Source: 9FT-COMBO-48-23 sp963754385 (GTDB taxonomy: Bacteria > Chloroflexota > Dehalococcoidia > GIF9 > UBA5629). From it: a stretch of 64,000 nt of DNA. Location of the stretch: the NCBI GenBank assembly GCA_963754385.1, contig CAVWGE010000003.1, positions 245,249-309,248 of the forward strand, written 5' to 3'. Below the pieces are notes generated by a model that had not been told where the DNA came from, searched no databases, and saw only the letters and a program-made list of their open reading frames with translations. Shown here one piece after another: positions 55,423 through 63,099 of the stretch. A program made the position numbers and the translations under genes. Position 1 is the first letter of the stretch. Each line of letters opens with the position of its first letter.

Positions 55423-55959
55423 ATGGCAAAAGTTAAAGTAGCTACGATTTGGTTGGAAGGTTGTTCTGGCTGTCATATGTCATTTCTAGACATCGATGAA
55501 GCGATAATCGATTTGGCCAATGTGGTTGAATTCACCCGGACGCCTATAACTGATATAAAAAAGTTCCCGGAGGTAGACGTCGGCATAGTAGAGGGCTCTG
55601 TGGGTAATACTGAAGAGGAGGAGACACTCAAGGAACTCAGGGCGCATTGCAAGATTCTTATGGCTTGGGGTGATTGTGCTTGTTTTGGTGGCGTGTGCGC
55701 CATGCGCAGTAGTCTTGACAAAGAAGATGTTCTCAAGCGTGCCTATATCGAGACTGAGAGCACTTACGAGGGCAAGATACCCGGCCCGCCGGGTGTACCG
55801 GCACTTCTGGACCAAGTAAAGCCGGTAAATCATGTGGTAAAAGTGGACTGCTTCGTTCCCGGCTGTCCCCCGGAACCTAAAGCTATTCTATATGGCTTAA
55901 ATGAACTCCTGGCAGGCAGGATACCAGTTTTGCCCAGCGAAATGATGCGCTTTGATTAA
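55423..55959 (+). CDS. hoxY: [NiFe]-hydrogenase small subunit HoxY
   Basis: 178 residues, the short small-subunit form. Proximal [4Fe-4S] cysteines in WLEGCSGCHMSFLDID near 11-26, WGDCACFGGVCAMR near 85-98 and VPGCPPEPKAILYGL near 145. No signal peptide; cytoplasmic. Only the proximal cluster is present, as in group 3b/3d enzymes. Precedes hoxH by about 17 bases. Confidence 0.92.
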   Translation: MAKVKVATIWLEGCSGCHMSFLDIDEAIIDLANVVEFTRTPITDIKKFPEVDVGIVEGSVGNTEEEETLKELRAHCKILMAWGDCACFGGVCAMRSSLDKEDVLKRAYIETESTYEGKIPGPPGVPALLDQVKPVNHVVKVDCFVPGCPPEPKAILYGLNELLAGRIPVLPSEMMRFD

Positions 55960-55976
55960 ATCTAAGAGGTGAAGTG

Positions 55977-57413
55977 ATGGTTTCTGAAGTCAAAAAAACA
56001 ATTGAGATAAATCCAGTCAGCCGGATTGAAGGACATGGCAAGGTAACTATCCAGTTGGACGAGGCAGGCAACGTCATCGATGCCAAGTTCAATGTAACGC
56101 AGTTTCGAGGCTTCGAGAAGTTCTGCGAAGGCAGGGTGCTCTGGGAGATGCCGTCTATTACACCGAGAATCTGCGGCATCTGCCCGGTAAGCCACCATCT
56201 GGCTGCAGCGAAAGCAGGTGATGCAATCTTAGGCGTGGAGCTAACCCGTCCCGCTAAATTACTTCGCGAGCTGATGCATATGGGGCAATACATCCAGTCT
56301 CATGCCCTCCACTTCTTTCATTTGGCCAGCCCTGATTTGCTATTGGGTCTGGACTCCGATCCGGCAACAAGAAACGTAATCGGGTTAATTGGTGTGAACC
56401 CGGAGCTGGCAACCAAAGGTGTATTGCTACGCAGCTTCGGACAAACAATCATCCAGAGTCTCGGCGGTAAAAAGGTTCACCCCAACGGCGCTGTGCCCGG
56501 TGGAATGAACACGCCGTTATCAACCGCTGACCGTGACCACTTTCTCAAGCAGATAGATTGGGCAATCGCTGATTCTGAAATTGCCCTTAATATAATTAAA
56601 CAATACTACGACCAACACAATGAATTCGTTTGCAGCTGTGCCAGCTTCCCAACAGGTTATCTCGGACTGGTGGACAAAAACAACAATCTAGAACTCTACG
56701 ATGGTAAATTGAGGCTGCTCGATTCAAAGGGCAAAGTCCTTGAAGACCAGTTCGATCCCTCCAATTATCTCGATATCATCAGAGAGCATGTGGAGGATTG
56801 GTCTTATCTCAAGTTCCCGTTTTATAAGAAGCTGGGCTATCCGGCCGGGACTTATCGGACTGGTCCGCTCGGCCGACTGAATGTCTGCGAGGGAATATCA
56901 ACGCCTCGAGCCAATGCTGAACTTAAGAATTTCAAGAAACTGGACAATAATGGCGTGGTGGAAGGTTCTCTGTATTATCATTATGCCCGCCTTATAGAGC
57001 TAATCTATGCAATTGAACGAACCAAACAACTTTTAGAGGACAGGGATATATGCTCCACTGACCTGATAGTTACGTCAAATAAATACAATGAGCAGGGTGT
57101 TGGTGTCCTTGAAGCCCCGAGAGGGACTCTATTCCATCACTACTGGGTAGATGATACAGGGAAGATAACCAAAGTAAACCTGATCGTAGCTACCGGCAAC
57201 AATAATGCCGCTATGAATAAGGCAGTATACACTGTAGCTAAAGAATACATAAAGAATGGTAAAGTAACTGAAGGCATACTTAATCGAGTCGAGGTCGCCA
57301 TTCGCTGCTATGACCCCTGTCTTTCCTGTTCGACACACGCTTTAGGCCAAATGCCACTCCGAATCGAGGTCGTCTCGGCCAATGGGAACGTGATGCAAGA
57401 GATAGTAAGGTAG
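55977..57413 (+). CDS. hoxH: [NiFe]-hydrogenase large subunit HoxH
   Basis: 478 residues from ATG 55977 (GTG directly before it is less likely; AAGAGGTG upstream). INPVSRIEGHGKVTIQL near 10; proximal PRICGICPVSHHLAAAK near 62-78 with intact Arg; distal YDPCLSCSTHALGQMPL near 446, followed by about 20 residues beyond the processing His. The NiFe site therefore has its four cysteines. Related to, but clearly distinct from, MvhA at 44482. Group 3 (3d/3b-like) by gene order. Confidence 0.92.
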   Translation: MVSEVKKTIEINPVSRIEGHGKVTIQLDEAGNVIDAKFNVTQFRGFEKFCEGRVLWEMPSITPRICGICPVSHHLAAAKAGDAILGVELTRPAKLLRELMHMGQYIQSHALHFFHLASPDLLLGLDSDPATRNVIGLIGVNPELATKGVLLRSFGQTIIQSLGGKKVHPNGAVPGGMNTPLSTADRDHFLKQIDWAIADSEIALNIIKQYYDQHNEFVCSCASFPTGYLGLVDKNNNLELYDGKLRLLDSKGKVLEDQFDPSNYLDIIREHVEDWSYLKFPFYKKLGYPAGTYRTGPLGRLNVCEGISTPRANAELKNFKKLDNNGVVEGSLYYHYARLIELIYAIERTKQLLEDRDICSTDLIVTSNKYNEQGVGVLEAPRGTLFHHYWVDDTGKITKVNLIVATGNNNAAMNKAVYTVAKEYIKNGKVTEGILNRVEVAIRCYDPCLSCSTHALGQMPLRIEVVSANGNVMQEIVR

Positions 57414-57472
57414 GCTCATCAAAAAGCCATAATCCATTGTCACGTCCCTCACTTCTTTTCTTCAATTCGGCC

Positions 57473-57591
57473 TTAATGGCAAACATTTCCTGCCATTAAA
57501 CATACCTTTGCTGAAACCATCACGCGATTGCCTTTGAATCTGACGGCCAAAATTAGTAAACTTTAGGAGCTGCCACGAGCGAGGCAGCTAA
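57473..57591 (+). promoter_or_regulatory. Two hairpins between hoxH and mrp
   Basis: TTAATGGCA (57473-57481) pairs with TGCCATTAA (57491-57499). CTTTAG-gag-CTGCC (57561-57574) pairs with GGCAGCTAAAG (57583 on), apart from a three-base bulge. No T-run follows either, so partial termination or RNA processing inside the long operon is more likely than a full stop. Confidence 0.4.
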
Positions 57592-57619
57592 AGCAGAGAA
57601 CAACAAGGAGCAAAATTTT

Positions 57620-58633
57620 ATGATAACTGAGAAGCAGGTAAGAAAAAGCCTGGAGGGAATACTGGTTCCAGGTGCTATGCGGAACTTGGTAAAGCTAAAC
57701 CTGGTCCGTGAAATCGTTATTTCTGACCAGAAAGTTGGCATTACACTCGCCTCCACAGCCCTGAACCCAAGTGCCCAGGACTGGCTAAAGTCCAAAGTCA
57801 GCGACACTATCGGACAATTGTCGGGGGTAAGCCAGGCAAACGTCAACTTCGTACAGGCCACACCTAAAGAAGTTAACGATGTCGACTATGTGATAGCCGT
57901 AATGAGCGGCAAAGGCGGTGTAGGTAAATCTCTGGTGGCAGCGCTTCTCGGCATTGCTCTCGCCCGCCAGGGGAAAGAGGTCGGCATCCTCGATGCTGAC
58001 ATAACCGGCCCCAGCATCCCCAAGATGTTTGGCCTGAGCGGTGTTCGGCCCGGCGGCAGTGATAGTGGCATTCTGCCAGTTTCATCCAAAATGAGCATTA
58101 ATATTATGTCAATAAATCTCCTCCTAGAACACGAGGATGATGCCGTCATCTGGCGTGGCCCCCTCATCGGAAAAGCCATCCAGCAATTCTGGGAAGAAGT
58201 GCTCTGGGGCAAGCTCGATTATCTCATAGTCGACCTCCCGCCAGGCACTGCCGATGCTCCGCTGACTGTAATGCAGACCCTGCCGGTATCAGGAGTAGTC
58301 ATAGTTCTCAGCCCTCAGGAGCTGGCAGCAATGGTAGTAAAGAAGGCAGTAAGGATGGCTAAGCAAATGAATATACCCATCGTGGGAGTTGTAGAGAACA
58401 TGAGTTATTTCATGCTCCCCGATAGCGGGAAAAGACTGGAGTTATTTGGCAAGAGCAAGGGCAAAGAAATGGCAGAAATCGCCGGGGCTCCACTTTTAGC
58501 CCAAATACCTATCGACCCTGAACTGGCTCGGCTTTGCGATGAAGGTAAAATCGAGCGCTATAGCTCAGAAGTATTCGATAGCCTCAGCCAGAATTTCAGC
58601 CAGGCATTCCCCCTCAGGGCAAAACAAACTTAG
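57620..58633 (+). CDS. Mrp/NBP35-family iron-sulfur carrier ATPase
   Basis: 337 residues. N-terminal MIP18/DUF59 domain (residues ~5-75), then a deviant P-loop MSGKGGVGKSLVAALL near 94-109, GILDADITGPSIPKMFG near 122-138 and DLPPGTADAPLT near 205. The usual CPxC cluster motif after ENMSYF is changed (ENMSYFMLPDSGK), so cluster binding must differ. It probably supplies Fe-S clusters to the cofactor-rich hydrogenase subunits encoded upstream. Confidence 0.9.
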   Translation: MITEKQVRKSLEGILVPGAMRNLVKLNLVREIVISDQKVGITLASTALNPSAQDWLKSKVSDTIGQLSGVSQANVNFVQATPKEVNDVDYVIAVMSGKGGVGKSLVAALLGIALARQGKEVGILDADITGPSIPKMFGLSGVRPGGSDSGILPVSSKMSINIMSINLLLEHEDDAVIWRGPLIGKAIQQFWEEVLWGKLDYLIVDLPPGTADAPLTVMQTLPVSGVVIVLSPQELAAMVVKKAVRMAKQMNIPIVGVVENMSYFMLPDSGKRLELFGKSKGKEMAEIAGAPLLAQIPIDPELARLCDEGKIERYSSEVFDSLSQNFSQAFPLRAKQT

Positions 58634-58653
58634 AACATTTACGGAGACTAGGC

Positions 58654-59100
58654 ATGACCGATGAATTCGATGAGTTAGAAAAACAAATAATGGAAGCGAT
58701 GAAGAAAGTATATACCGAAACAGTTATCGACCATGCTATGAATCCCAGAAATGCAGGTGGAATTGCTCATGCTGACGGCTTTGGTCGCATTACCGGACCT
58801 TGCGGGGATACTATGGAGATATGGCTTAGGGTAAATAACGGCACGATAGTAGGTGCCACTTTCTCTACGGATGGCTGCAGCGCTACCGTCGCCTGTGGTA
58901 GCATAGCCACAGAAATAATTAAGGGTGAGGATGTGGCGCAGGTGTTAGCCATCAGTCAAAATGACATTCTGAAAGCTTTGGGTGGGCTGCCCGAGGACAA
59001 CCGTCACTGCGCGCTATTGGCAGCAAACACAGTCAAAGCGGCAGTCCATGATTACATAGCCATTAGAAAGGAGCCATGGAAAAAGGCCTACAGGAAATGA
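58654..59100 (+). CDS. IscU/NifU-like Fe-S scaffold protein
   Basis: 148 residues. Cluster-ligand cysteines: Cys50 in TGPCGDTM, Cys75 in DGCSATVACGS and Cys119 in NRHCALLAANTV. HAMNPRNAGGIAHADG near 27-42 is typical of this IscU branch. Cytoplasmic scaffold for [2Fe-2S]/[4Fe-4S] assembly. Located 20 bases after the Mrp ATPase, suggesting a dedicated cluster-supply pair. Confidence 0.9.
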   Translation: MTDEFDELEKQIMEAMKKVYTETVIDHAMNPRNAGGIAHADGFGRITGPCGDTMEIWLRVNNGTIVGATFSTDGCSATVACGSIATEIIKGEDVAQVLAISQNDILKALGGLPEDNRHCALLAANTVKAAVHDYIAIRKEPWKKAYRK

Positions 59101-59145
59101 TGAAACCTAAAGTTTCTGCCTTCGACTCCATGGCAATTTAATTGA

Positions 59146-59637
59146 ATGCCTCCCGTAGTATCAATTGTAGGCAAATCAAAATCAGGGAAGACCACCCTCA
59201 TGGAAGCATTGATTTCGGAGCTTAAGTCAAGGGGTTACCGCATAGCTACCATAAAACATTCTGTACACAGTTTGGATTTCGATAAACCGGATAAGGATAG
59301 CTGGCGCCACATTCAAGCTGGCAGCGATGCCACAGCTGTTGTTTCGCCAGACCAGGTTGTGCTAATCAAACCAGTTACCGAAGAGCCCGACCTGAACAAG
59401 ATAGCCCGCCTCTTCGGTGAAGATTATGATATCATCCTTGCCGAAGGCTTCAAGCAGAGCAGCGCACCTAAGCTAGAGGTTCATCGCAAGGCAGTCGGTC
59501 CACCCCTCAGCCACACTAACAACCTCATAGCTATAGCCACCGATGAGCCCCTGGAAACCAAGACCAGACAGTTTTCCTTGCACGACATAAAAGGGCTGGC
59601 TGACCTTTTAGAGAACACCTTTATAAAGCCAAAATAA
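59146..59637 (+). CDS. mobB: Molybdopterin-guanine dinucleotide biosynthesis adaptor MobB
   Basis: 163 residues. P-loop SIVGKSKSGKTTLMEALI near 6-23, ATIKHSVHSLDFD near 34-46, DSWRHIQAGSDATAVVSP near 50-67, ILAEGFKQSSAPKLEVHR near 101-118: all MobB features. A GTP-binding helper of MobA in making the guanine-dinucleotide form of molybdenum cofactor. Its place in a hydrogenase operon is unexpected unless the neighbouring molybdopterin-like subunit or another enzyme uses Moco. Confidence 0.9.
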   Translation: MPPVVSIVGKSKSGKTTLMEALISELKSRGYRIATIKHSVHSLDFDKPDKDSWRHIQAGSDATAVVSPDQVVLIKPVTEEPDLNKIARLFGEDYDIILAEGFKQSSAPKLEVHRKAVGPPLSHTNNLIAIATDEPLETKTRQFSLHDIKGLADLLENTFIKPK

Positions 59638-59681
59638 CATAACAAGAAGTGCTAGCTGGGTTTTAAAAGAGGAGCAAAAAG

Positions 59682-60350
59682 CTGTTTACTTTAACCATTG
59701 ATGATATTAAGGTCAAGGCTAAGGAAGGAACAAACATTCTCTGGGTTGCCCTGGATAACGGGCTCTACATCCCTAATCTATGCGCCATAAGAGAAGCCCA
59801 TCCATCTTTTGCTTCCTGCCGCCTCTGCTTCGTGGAAATCGAAGGCAGAGATGCTCCGGTTACTGCCTGCACCGAGCCGGTCAGCGACGGCATGGTAATA
59901 CACCTGAACACACCCAAAGTCAAAAGGCTCCGGAATACCGCCTTTGAGCTTCTTCTCAGCCATCACCATCTTGATTGTGCCCATTGTGCCAAGAACCGCA
60001 ATTGCGAGCTTCAGAATACCGCTTCCCGCCTTGGTTTGAAGCTGAAGTCTAAGAGGCTCAGACGCATACCCCGTAATTTACCTGTAGATTCAAGCCATAC
60101 TCTGTTTAGCTATGACCCCAATAAATGTGTCTTATGCGGCAAATGTGTTTGGGTATGTCACCAGCAAGGCTCAGGCATACTCGACTTCGCCTTCAGAGGT
60201 ATTGACACCGTCGTCAGCACTTTCTCAGGTATGCCCTTAGCTGAGGCGGGTTGTACCTCCTGCCTGGCCTGTGTCACCGTCTGCCCGGTAGGCTCCCTGG
60301 TAGCTAAACCAGGCGTGGGCACCATCTTCTCACCCAGGGCAGGAATTTGA
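59682..60350 (+). CDS. hoxU: HoxU-like [2Fe-2S]/[4Fe-4S] subunit, probable CTG start
   Basis: 222 residues if begun at CTG 59682. The [2Fe-2S] domain requires this region: Cys34, 46, 49, 63. No ATG, GTG or TTG exists in frame between the TAA at 59664 and this domain, while GGAG lies seven bases before the CTG. Next come His96-Cys99-102-108 and two ferredoxin clusters (149/152/155/159 and 191/194/197/201), spaced as in the 53415 gene. The first in-frame canonical start, GTG 59832, would delete three of the four [2Fe-2S] ligands. A short HoxU, as opposed to the NuoG-like protein upstream, so it could swap with it or serve another enzyme. Confidence 0.75.
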   Translation: MFTLTIDDIKVKAKEGTNILWVALDNGLYIPNLCAIREAHPSFASCRLCFVEIEGRDAPVTACTEPVSDGMVIHLNTPKVKRLRNTAFELLLSHHHLDCAHCAKNRNCELQNTASRLGLKLKSKRLRRIPRNLPVDSSHTLFSYDPNKCVLCGKCVWVCHQQGSGILDFAFRGIDTVVSTFSGMPLAEAGCTSCLACVTVCPVGSLVAKPGVGTIFSPRAGI

Positions 60351-60365
60351 GATTGCCACGCGTCG

Positions 60366-60397
60366 CTCGCAATGACGGGAGGAGATGTCATTGCGAG
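60366..60397. repeat. Palindromic intergenic repeat
   Basis: CTCGCAATGAC at 60366-60376 and GTCATTGCGAG at 60387-60397 are perfect 11-base inverted arms around GGGAGGAGAT. The preceding GATTGCCACGCGTCG resembles widely seen REP-like intergenic repeats. Only one copy is in the window. Confidence 0.6.
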
Positions 60398-60422
60398 TGA
60401 GGAAATGACAGAGAATCGGGTA

Positions 60423-60468
60423 GATTGGAGCATGTGCTCCAATCGCGCCTAGAGCGGATGCTCTAGGC
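60423..60468. repeat. Two adjacent perfect hairpins
   Basis: Arms GATTGGAGCA/TGCTCCAATC (60423-60444, two-base centre) and GCCTAGAGC/GCTCTAGGC (60447-60468, loop GGAT) lie head to tail. Both share the GGAGC/AGAGC core, so they look like one element or a terminator region for the hox operon; no strong T-run follows. Confidence 0.5.
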
Positions 60469-60579
60469 TTACGCAAATAGTTTCTACATGAAGTTGAATC
60501 ATTGAAAAGTCTCTAAAAACAATTTACAATTGATGTCAATTTCCAAACGATAACTTACTTGAAGTTAGCGGGGGTTAAG

Positions 60580-61035
60580 ATGGAGCATATATATGGGGGT
60601 TCTGTAATAAAGCAATTTGAAAGAGTACAGCGTTTCCAAAACAGAATTCATAACCAGGATAGGGATTCTACTGAATACGATGATGACCTATTGTCATTTT
60701 TTATGCATTGTCACCATCTAAAGGATTGGGCAGAAAAAGACCAAACTGCCAATATCACAGGCCAAGAGGTTGAAGCTTTAATTGCTAATAATATTGAATT
60801 GCAGATTTGCGCTGACTTAGCGAATCGAAGCAAGCATGTAGTTTTTGATAGAAAACCGTGGCAAGATGCAAAAATAATAAGCAGAAGTGCGACAATTAAT
60901 CTTAACATAGGTGCTAGCACATCTGAACACATAATTATGCTCGAAGATGGTTCCGAATATTCAGCATTAGACGTGGCTGATAAGGCCGTAGATATTTGGA
61001 GACAATTGCTGCAAAGCAAAAACCTTATGCATTAG
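60580..61035 (+). CDS. Orphan protein of unknown function
   Basis: 151 residues from ATG 60580 after GCGGGGG (a TTG at 60559 is in frame). Predicted all-helical first part with FFMHCHHLKDWAEKD near 40-54 and IELQICADLANRSKHVVFDR near 72-91, then a beta-rich end (IISRSATINLNIG). Similar H-x(2)-K-D-W ... ADLANxSKH proteins occur as scattered singletons in many bacteria, without known function; a HEPN-like fold is conceivable. AT-richer than its neighbours and next to repeats, so recent acquisition is likely. Confidence 0.65.
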   Translation: MEHIYGGSVIKQFERVQRFQNRIHNQDRDSTEYDDDLLSFFMHCHHLKDWAEKDQTANITGQEVEALIANNIELQICADLANRSKHVVFDRKPWQDAKIISRSATINLNIGASTSEHIIMLEDGSEYSALDVADKAVDIWRQLLQSKNLMH

Positions 61036-61120
61036 CGACTGGAGTGAACCCTGAAACTGTACACTTTAGGGTCGAGCCTACATGTATGTGATAATAAGTG
61101 ACCCTCGGGTTGTTGTACTC

Positions 61121-61783
61121 TTAACCTTCTTCCCAGGCGCCCTTACCGATAAGAGGTACAAAGCGGCAGCCGCCCATATTTTCAACCACGTTGCCTTTCT
61201 TCCTCCTGGTGACTCTAAGCAAATCCTGTTCCCATCTCGAACCCACGGGAATGACCAGTCGCCCCCCTAGAGCTAGCTGCTCAAGCAAGGTGTCAGGGAC
61301 ACGGGGAGCACCAGCAGTAACTATTATGGCATCATAGGGTGCTCCATCTGGCCAGCCCAACGCCTCACCGGACGTGTGAATCTCGAAGTTAGTATAACCG
61401 AGCTCATTCAGAACCCGCCTGGCCGACTCAGCCAGTTGAGGAACGCGTTCAATACTGACTACCCATTTAGCTAGCCCGGCTAATATTGCTGTCTGATAGC
61501 CACTTCCGGTACCTAATTCTAACACCTTTTCACTTCCCTTAAGCCTCAAAGCCTGAGTCATCAAAGCCACGATAAAGGGTTGAGAGATAGTCTGCCCGAA
61601 GCCAATGCCCAAGGGCATGTCTTCATAAGCTGCATAGTAATAGTCCGGTGATACAAAACGCTCGCGGGGCACGCGTGCCATAGCTGATAGCACACGTTTA
61701 TCATGGATCTCTCGTCTCAGGTAATTGAACAGTCTGGCTCTGGCTGCCTCTAAACCCACGCACTTGCCACCTTTAGGCTTCAA
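61121..61783 (-). CDS. pcm: Protein-L-isoaspartate O-methyltransferase
   Basis: 220 residues. RVPRERFVSPDYYYAAYEDMP near 38-58, IGFGQTISQPFIVALMTQ near 59-76, SAM motif VLELGTGSGYQTAILAGLA near 85-103, and GRLVIPVGS near 173. Repairs isoaspartyl residues by methyl transfer. Overlaps the upstream gene by four bases. Normal length. Confidence 0.94.
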   Translation of the reverse strand: MKPKGGKCVGLEAARARLFNYLRREIHDKRVLSAMARVPRERFVSPDYYYAAYEDMPLGIGFGQTISQPFIVALMTQALRLKGSEKVLELGTGSGYQTAILAGLAKWVVSIERVPQLAESARRVLNELGYTNFEIHTSGEALGWPDGAPYDAIIVTAGAPRVPDTLLEQLALGGRLVIPVGSRWEQDLLRVTRRKKGNVVENMGGCRFVPLIGKGAWEEG

Positions 61784-62064
61784 CTGAGAAGAAAGGTTAA
61801 TATAATAATGATTATAAATATAGCGCCAGAGATGATACCGATAAGCCGCAGCTCAGGTAATATGTATTGATAGCGTGTTGCTTGAGCTGACGATACAGCT
61901 GGTTCAACTGAAGGCACTGCTGCTTTAGACTCTAGCTTTATCTCAGCAGGATAGATACGTTCAGCTGGTATGCTCTTAGCTAGCTCGCCAACAGCACCTT
62001 GTTCAGCTCTAGCTTTGGCTTTGGCTCTGGCTCTAGCCCTGGCACGACGTGATTTCTTTCCCAT
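61780..62064 (-). CDS. Basic N-terminus, C-terminal membrane anchor protein of unknown function
   Basis: 94 residues. Residues 3-20 are almost all Lys, Arg and Ala, from a repeated K/R-A codon pattern. A polar middle follows, then one C-terminal hydrophobic helix (LIGIISGAIFIIIIILTFLL). Tail-anchored topology is expected. Its stop overlaps pcm, so it is translated with it. No family recognised. Confidence 0.6.
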   Translation of the reverse strand: MGKKSRRARARARAKAKARAEQGAVGELAKSIPAERIYPAEIKLESKAAVPSVEPAVSSAQATRYQYILPELRLIGIISGAIFIIIIILTFLLS

Positions 62065-62109
62065 AGTCTTACTCCAAAAAATCTAGCATTATGTTTCTAC
62101 CGCTACAGG

Positions 62110-62979
62110 TCAAGGACGAAGCTCCACCTGAGTATAAACCCTGGTAGTTGAAATATGGGCATGTCCCAGAAGCTCCTGAACGGACTGTAAGTCGGCACCG
62201 CCTTTAAGTTTATGAGCAGCAAAGCTGTGTCGCAGACTGCGAGGTGTGACCTTGCCGCTAAGTCCGACCTTATCAGCATAGCCCTGAACAATCTGCCAGA
62301 AGCCCTGCCGGGTAAGCCGCTCGCCACGGCGATTCAGAAACAGCGCGACTTCCTTTTCGTCATTCAATAACTCAGGACGAACAACATCAACATATTCTTT
62401 AACCAGCCGAGCCACGGGTTGGTCAATAGGAATAACTCGAACCCTAGAGCCCGACCCTGAGCACCACACCGTGCTCTTTTTCAAGTCGACATCTCTCGTA
62501 TTCAGCGCCATCAGCTCACTGGCCCTCAAGCCAGTGGCATAAAGTACCTCCAACATCGTTTTGTCTCTTTTAGCATCAGTTGTAGAAAGCTTTGCCGGCT
62601 CCACCAACAAGCGGCGCACCTCAGAAACAGACAATAATCTAGGCAAGGGTTTGCTTACGTGAGGTGAAGCCAGATTCGGTGCCAGATCGCCCCTCAGCCT
62701 GCCTCTGTTCACCATAAACTTAAGGAAGGACTTGGCAGCAGCTATTTTACGAGCCACTGTGGACGGTTTATACTTTCTCCCCCTGAGGTTTTGCAGATAA
62801 CCTGATAGAAGCCGTGCGCTCAGCTTGGGCTCCGAAGGACCAAGTCCCACTGCTGAACTCTCAGACCTGGCATAGTCAGCTAACTGATTCAAATCATTAC
62901 TGTAAGCTGCCAAAGTGTTTTTGGAATATTTCTTTTCACTGGCTGAATAATCAAGGAATAACTTTATGTCTTCTTCCAT
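62110..62979 (-). CDS. Tyrosine recombinase, XerC/XerD type
   Basis: 289 residues. N-terminal SAM-like core-binding domain (residues ~3-90: YSKNTLAAYSNDLNQL). Catalytic residues: Arg in ATGLRASELMAL near 153, Lys region near 178, HxxR in RSLRHSFAAHKL near 246, His in LLGHAHISTT near 270, and Tyr in TRVYTQV near 282. Length matches chromosomal XerC/D; no adjoining phage or integron genes, so chromosome-dimer resolution is the likely role. Confidence 0.9.
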   Translation of the reverse strand: MEEDIKLFLDYSASEKKYSKNTLAAYSNDLNQLADYARSESSAVGLGPSEPKLSARLLSGYLQNLRGRKYKPSTVARKIAAAKSFLKFMVNRGRLRGDLAPNLASPHVSKPLPRLLSVSEVRRLLVEPAKLSTTDAKRDKTMLEVLYATGLRASELMALNTRDVDLKKSTVWCSGSGSRVRVIPIDQPVARLVKEYVDVVRPELLNDEKEVALFLNRRGERLTRQGFWQIVQGYADKVGLSGKVTPRSLRHSFAAHKLKGGADLQSVQELLGHAHISTTRVYTQVELRP

Positions 62980-63099
62980 TTTACAAAACGCCCTACTTAT
63001 TCTAACACAACACAGCCAGCCAAAGCTACGTATGTGGAAGAAAAATTCGAAACTTTTTGTTTAATCTCAGCATCCAATGCTACAATAAATTGCAGCACG

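Noticed and set aside
62110..62979. Phage or integron integrase
   Set aside because: Length and motifs match chromosomal XerC/D; no attachment repeats or phage genes nearby.
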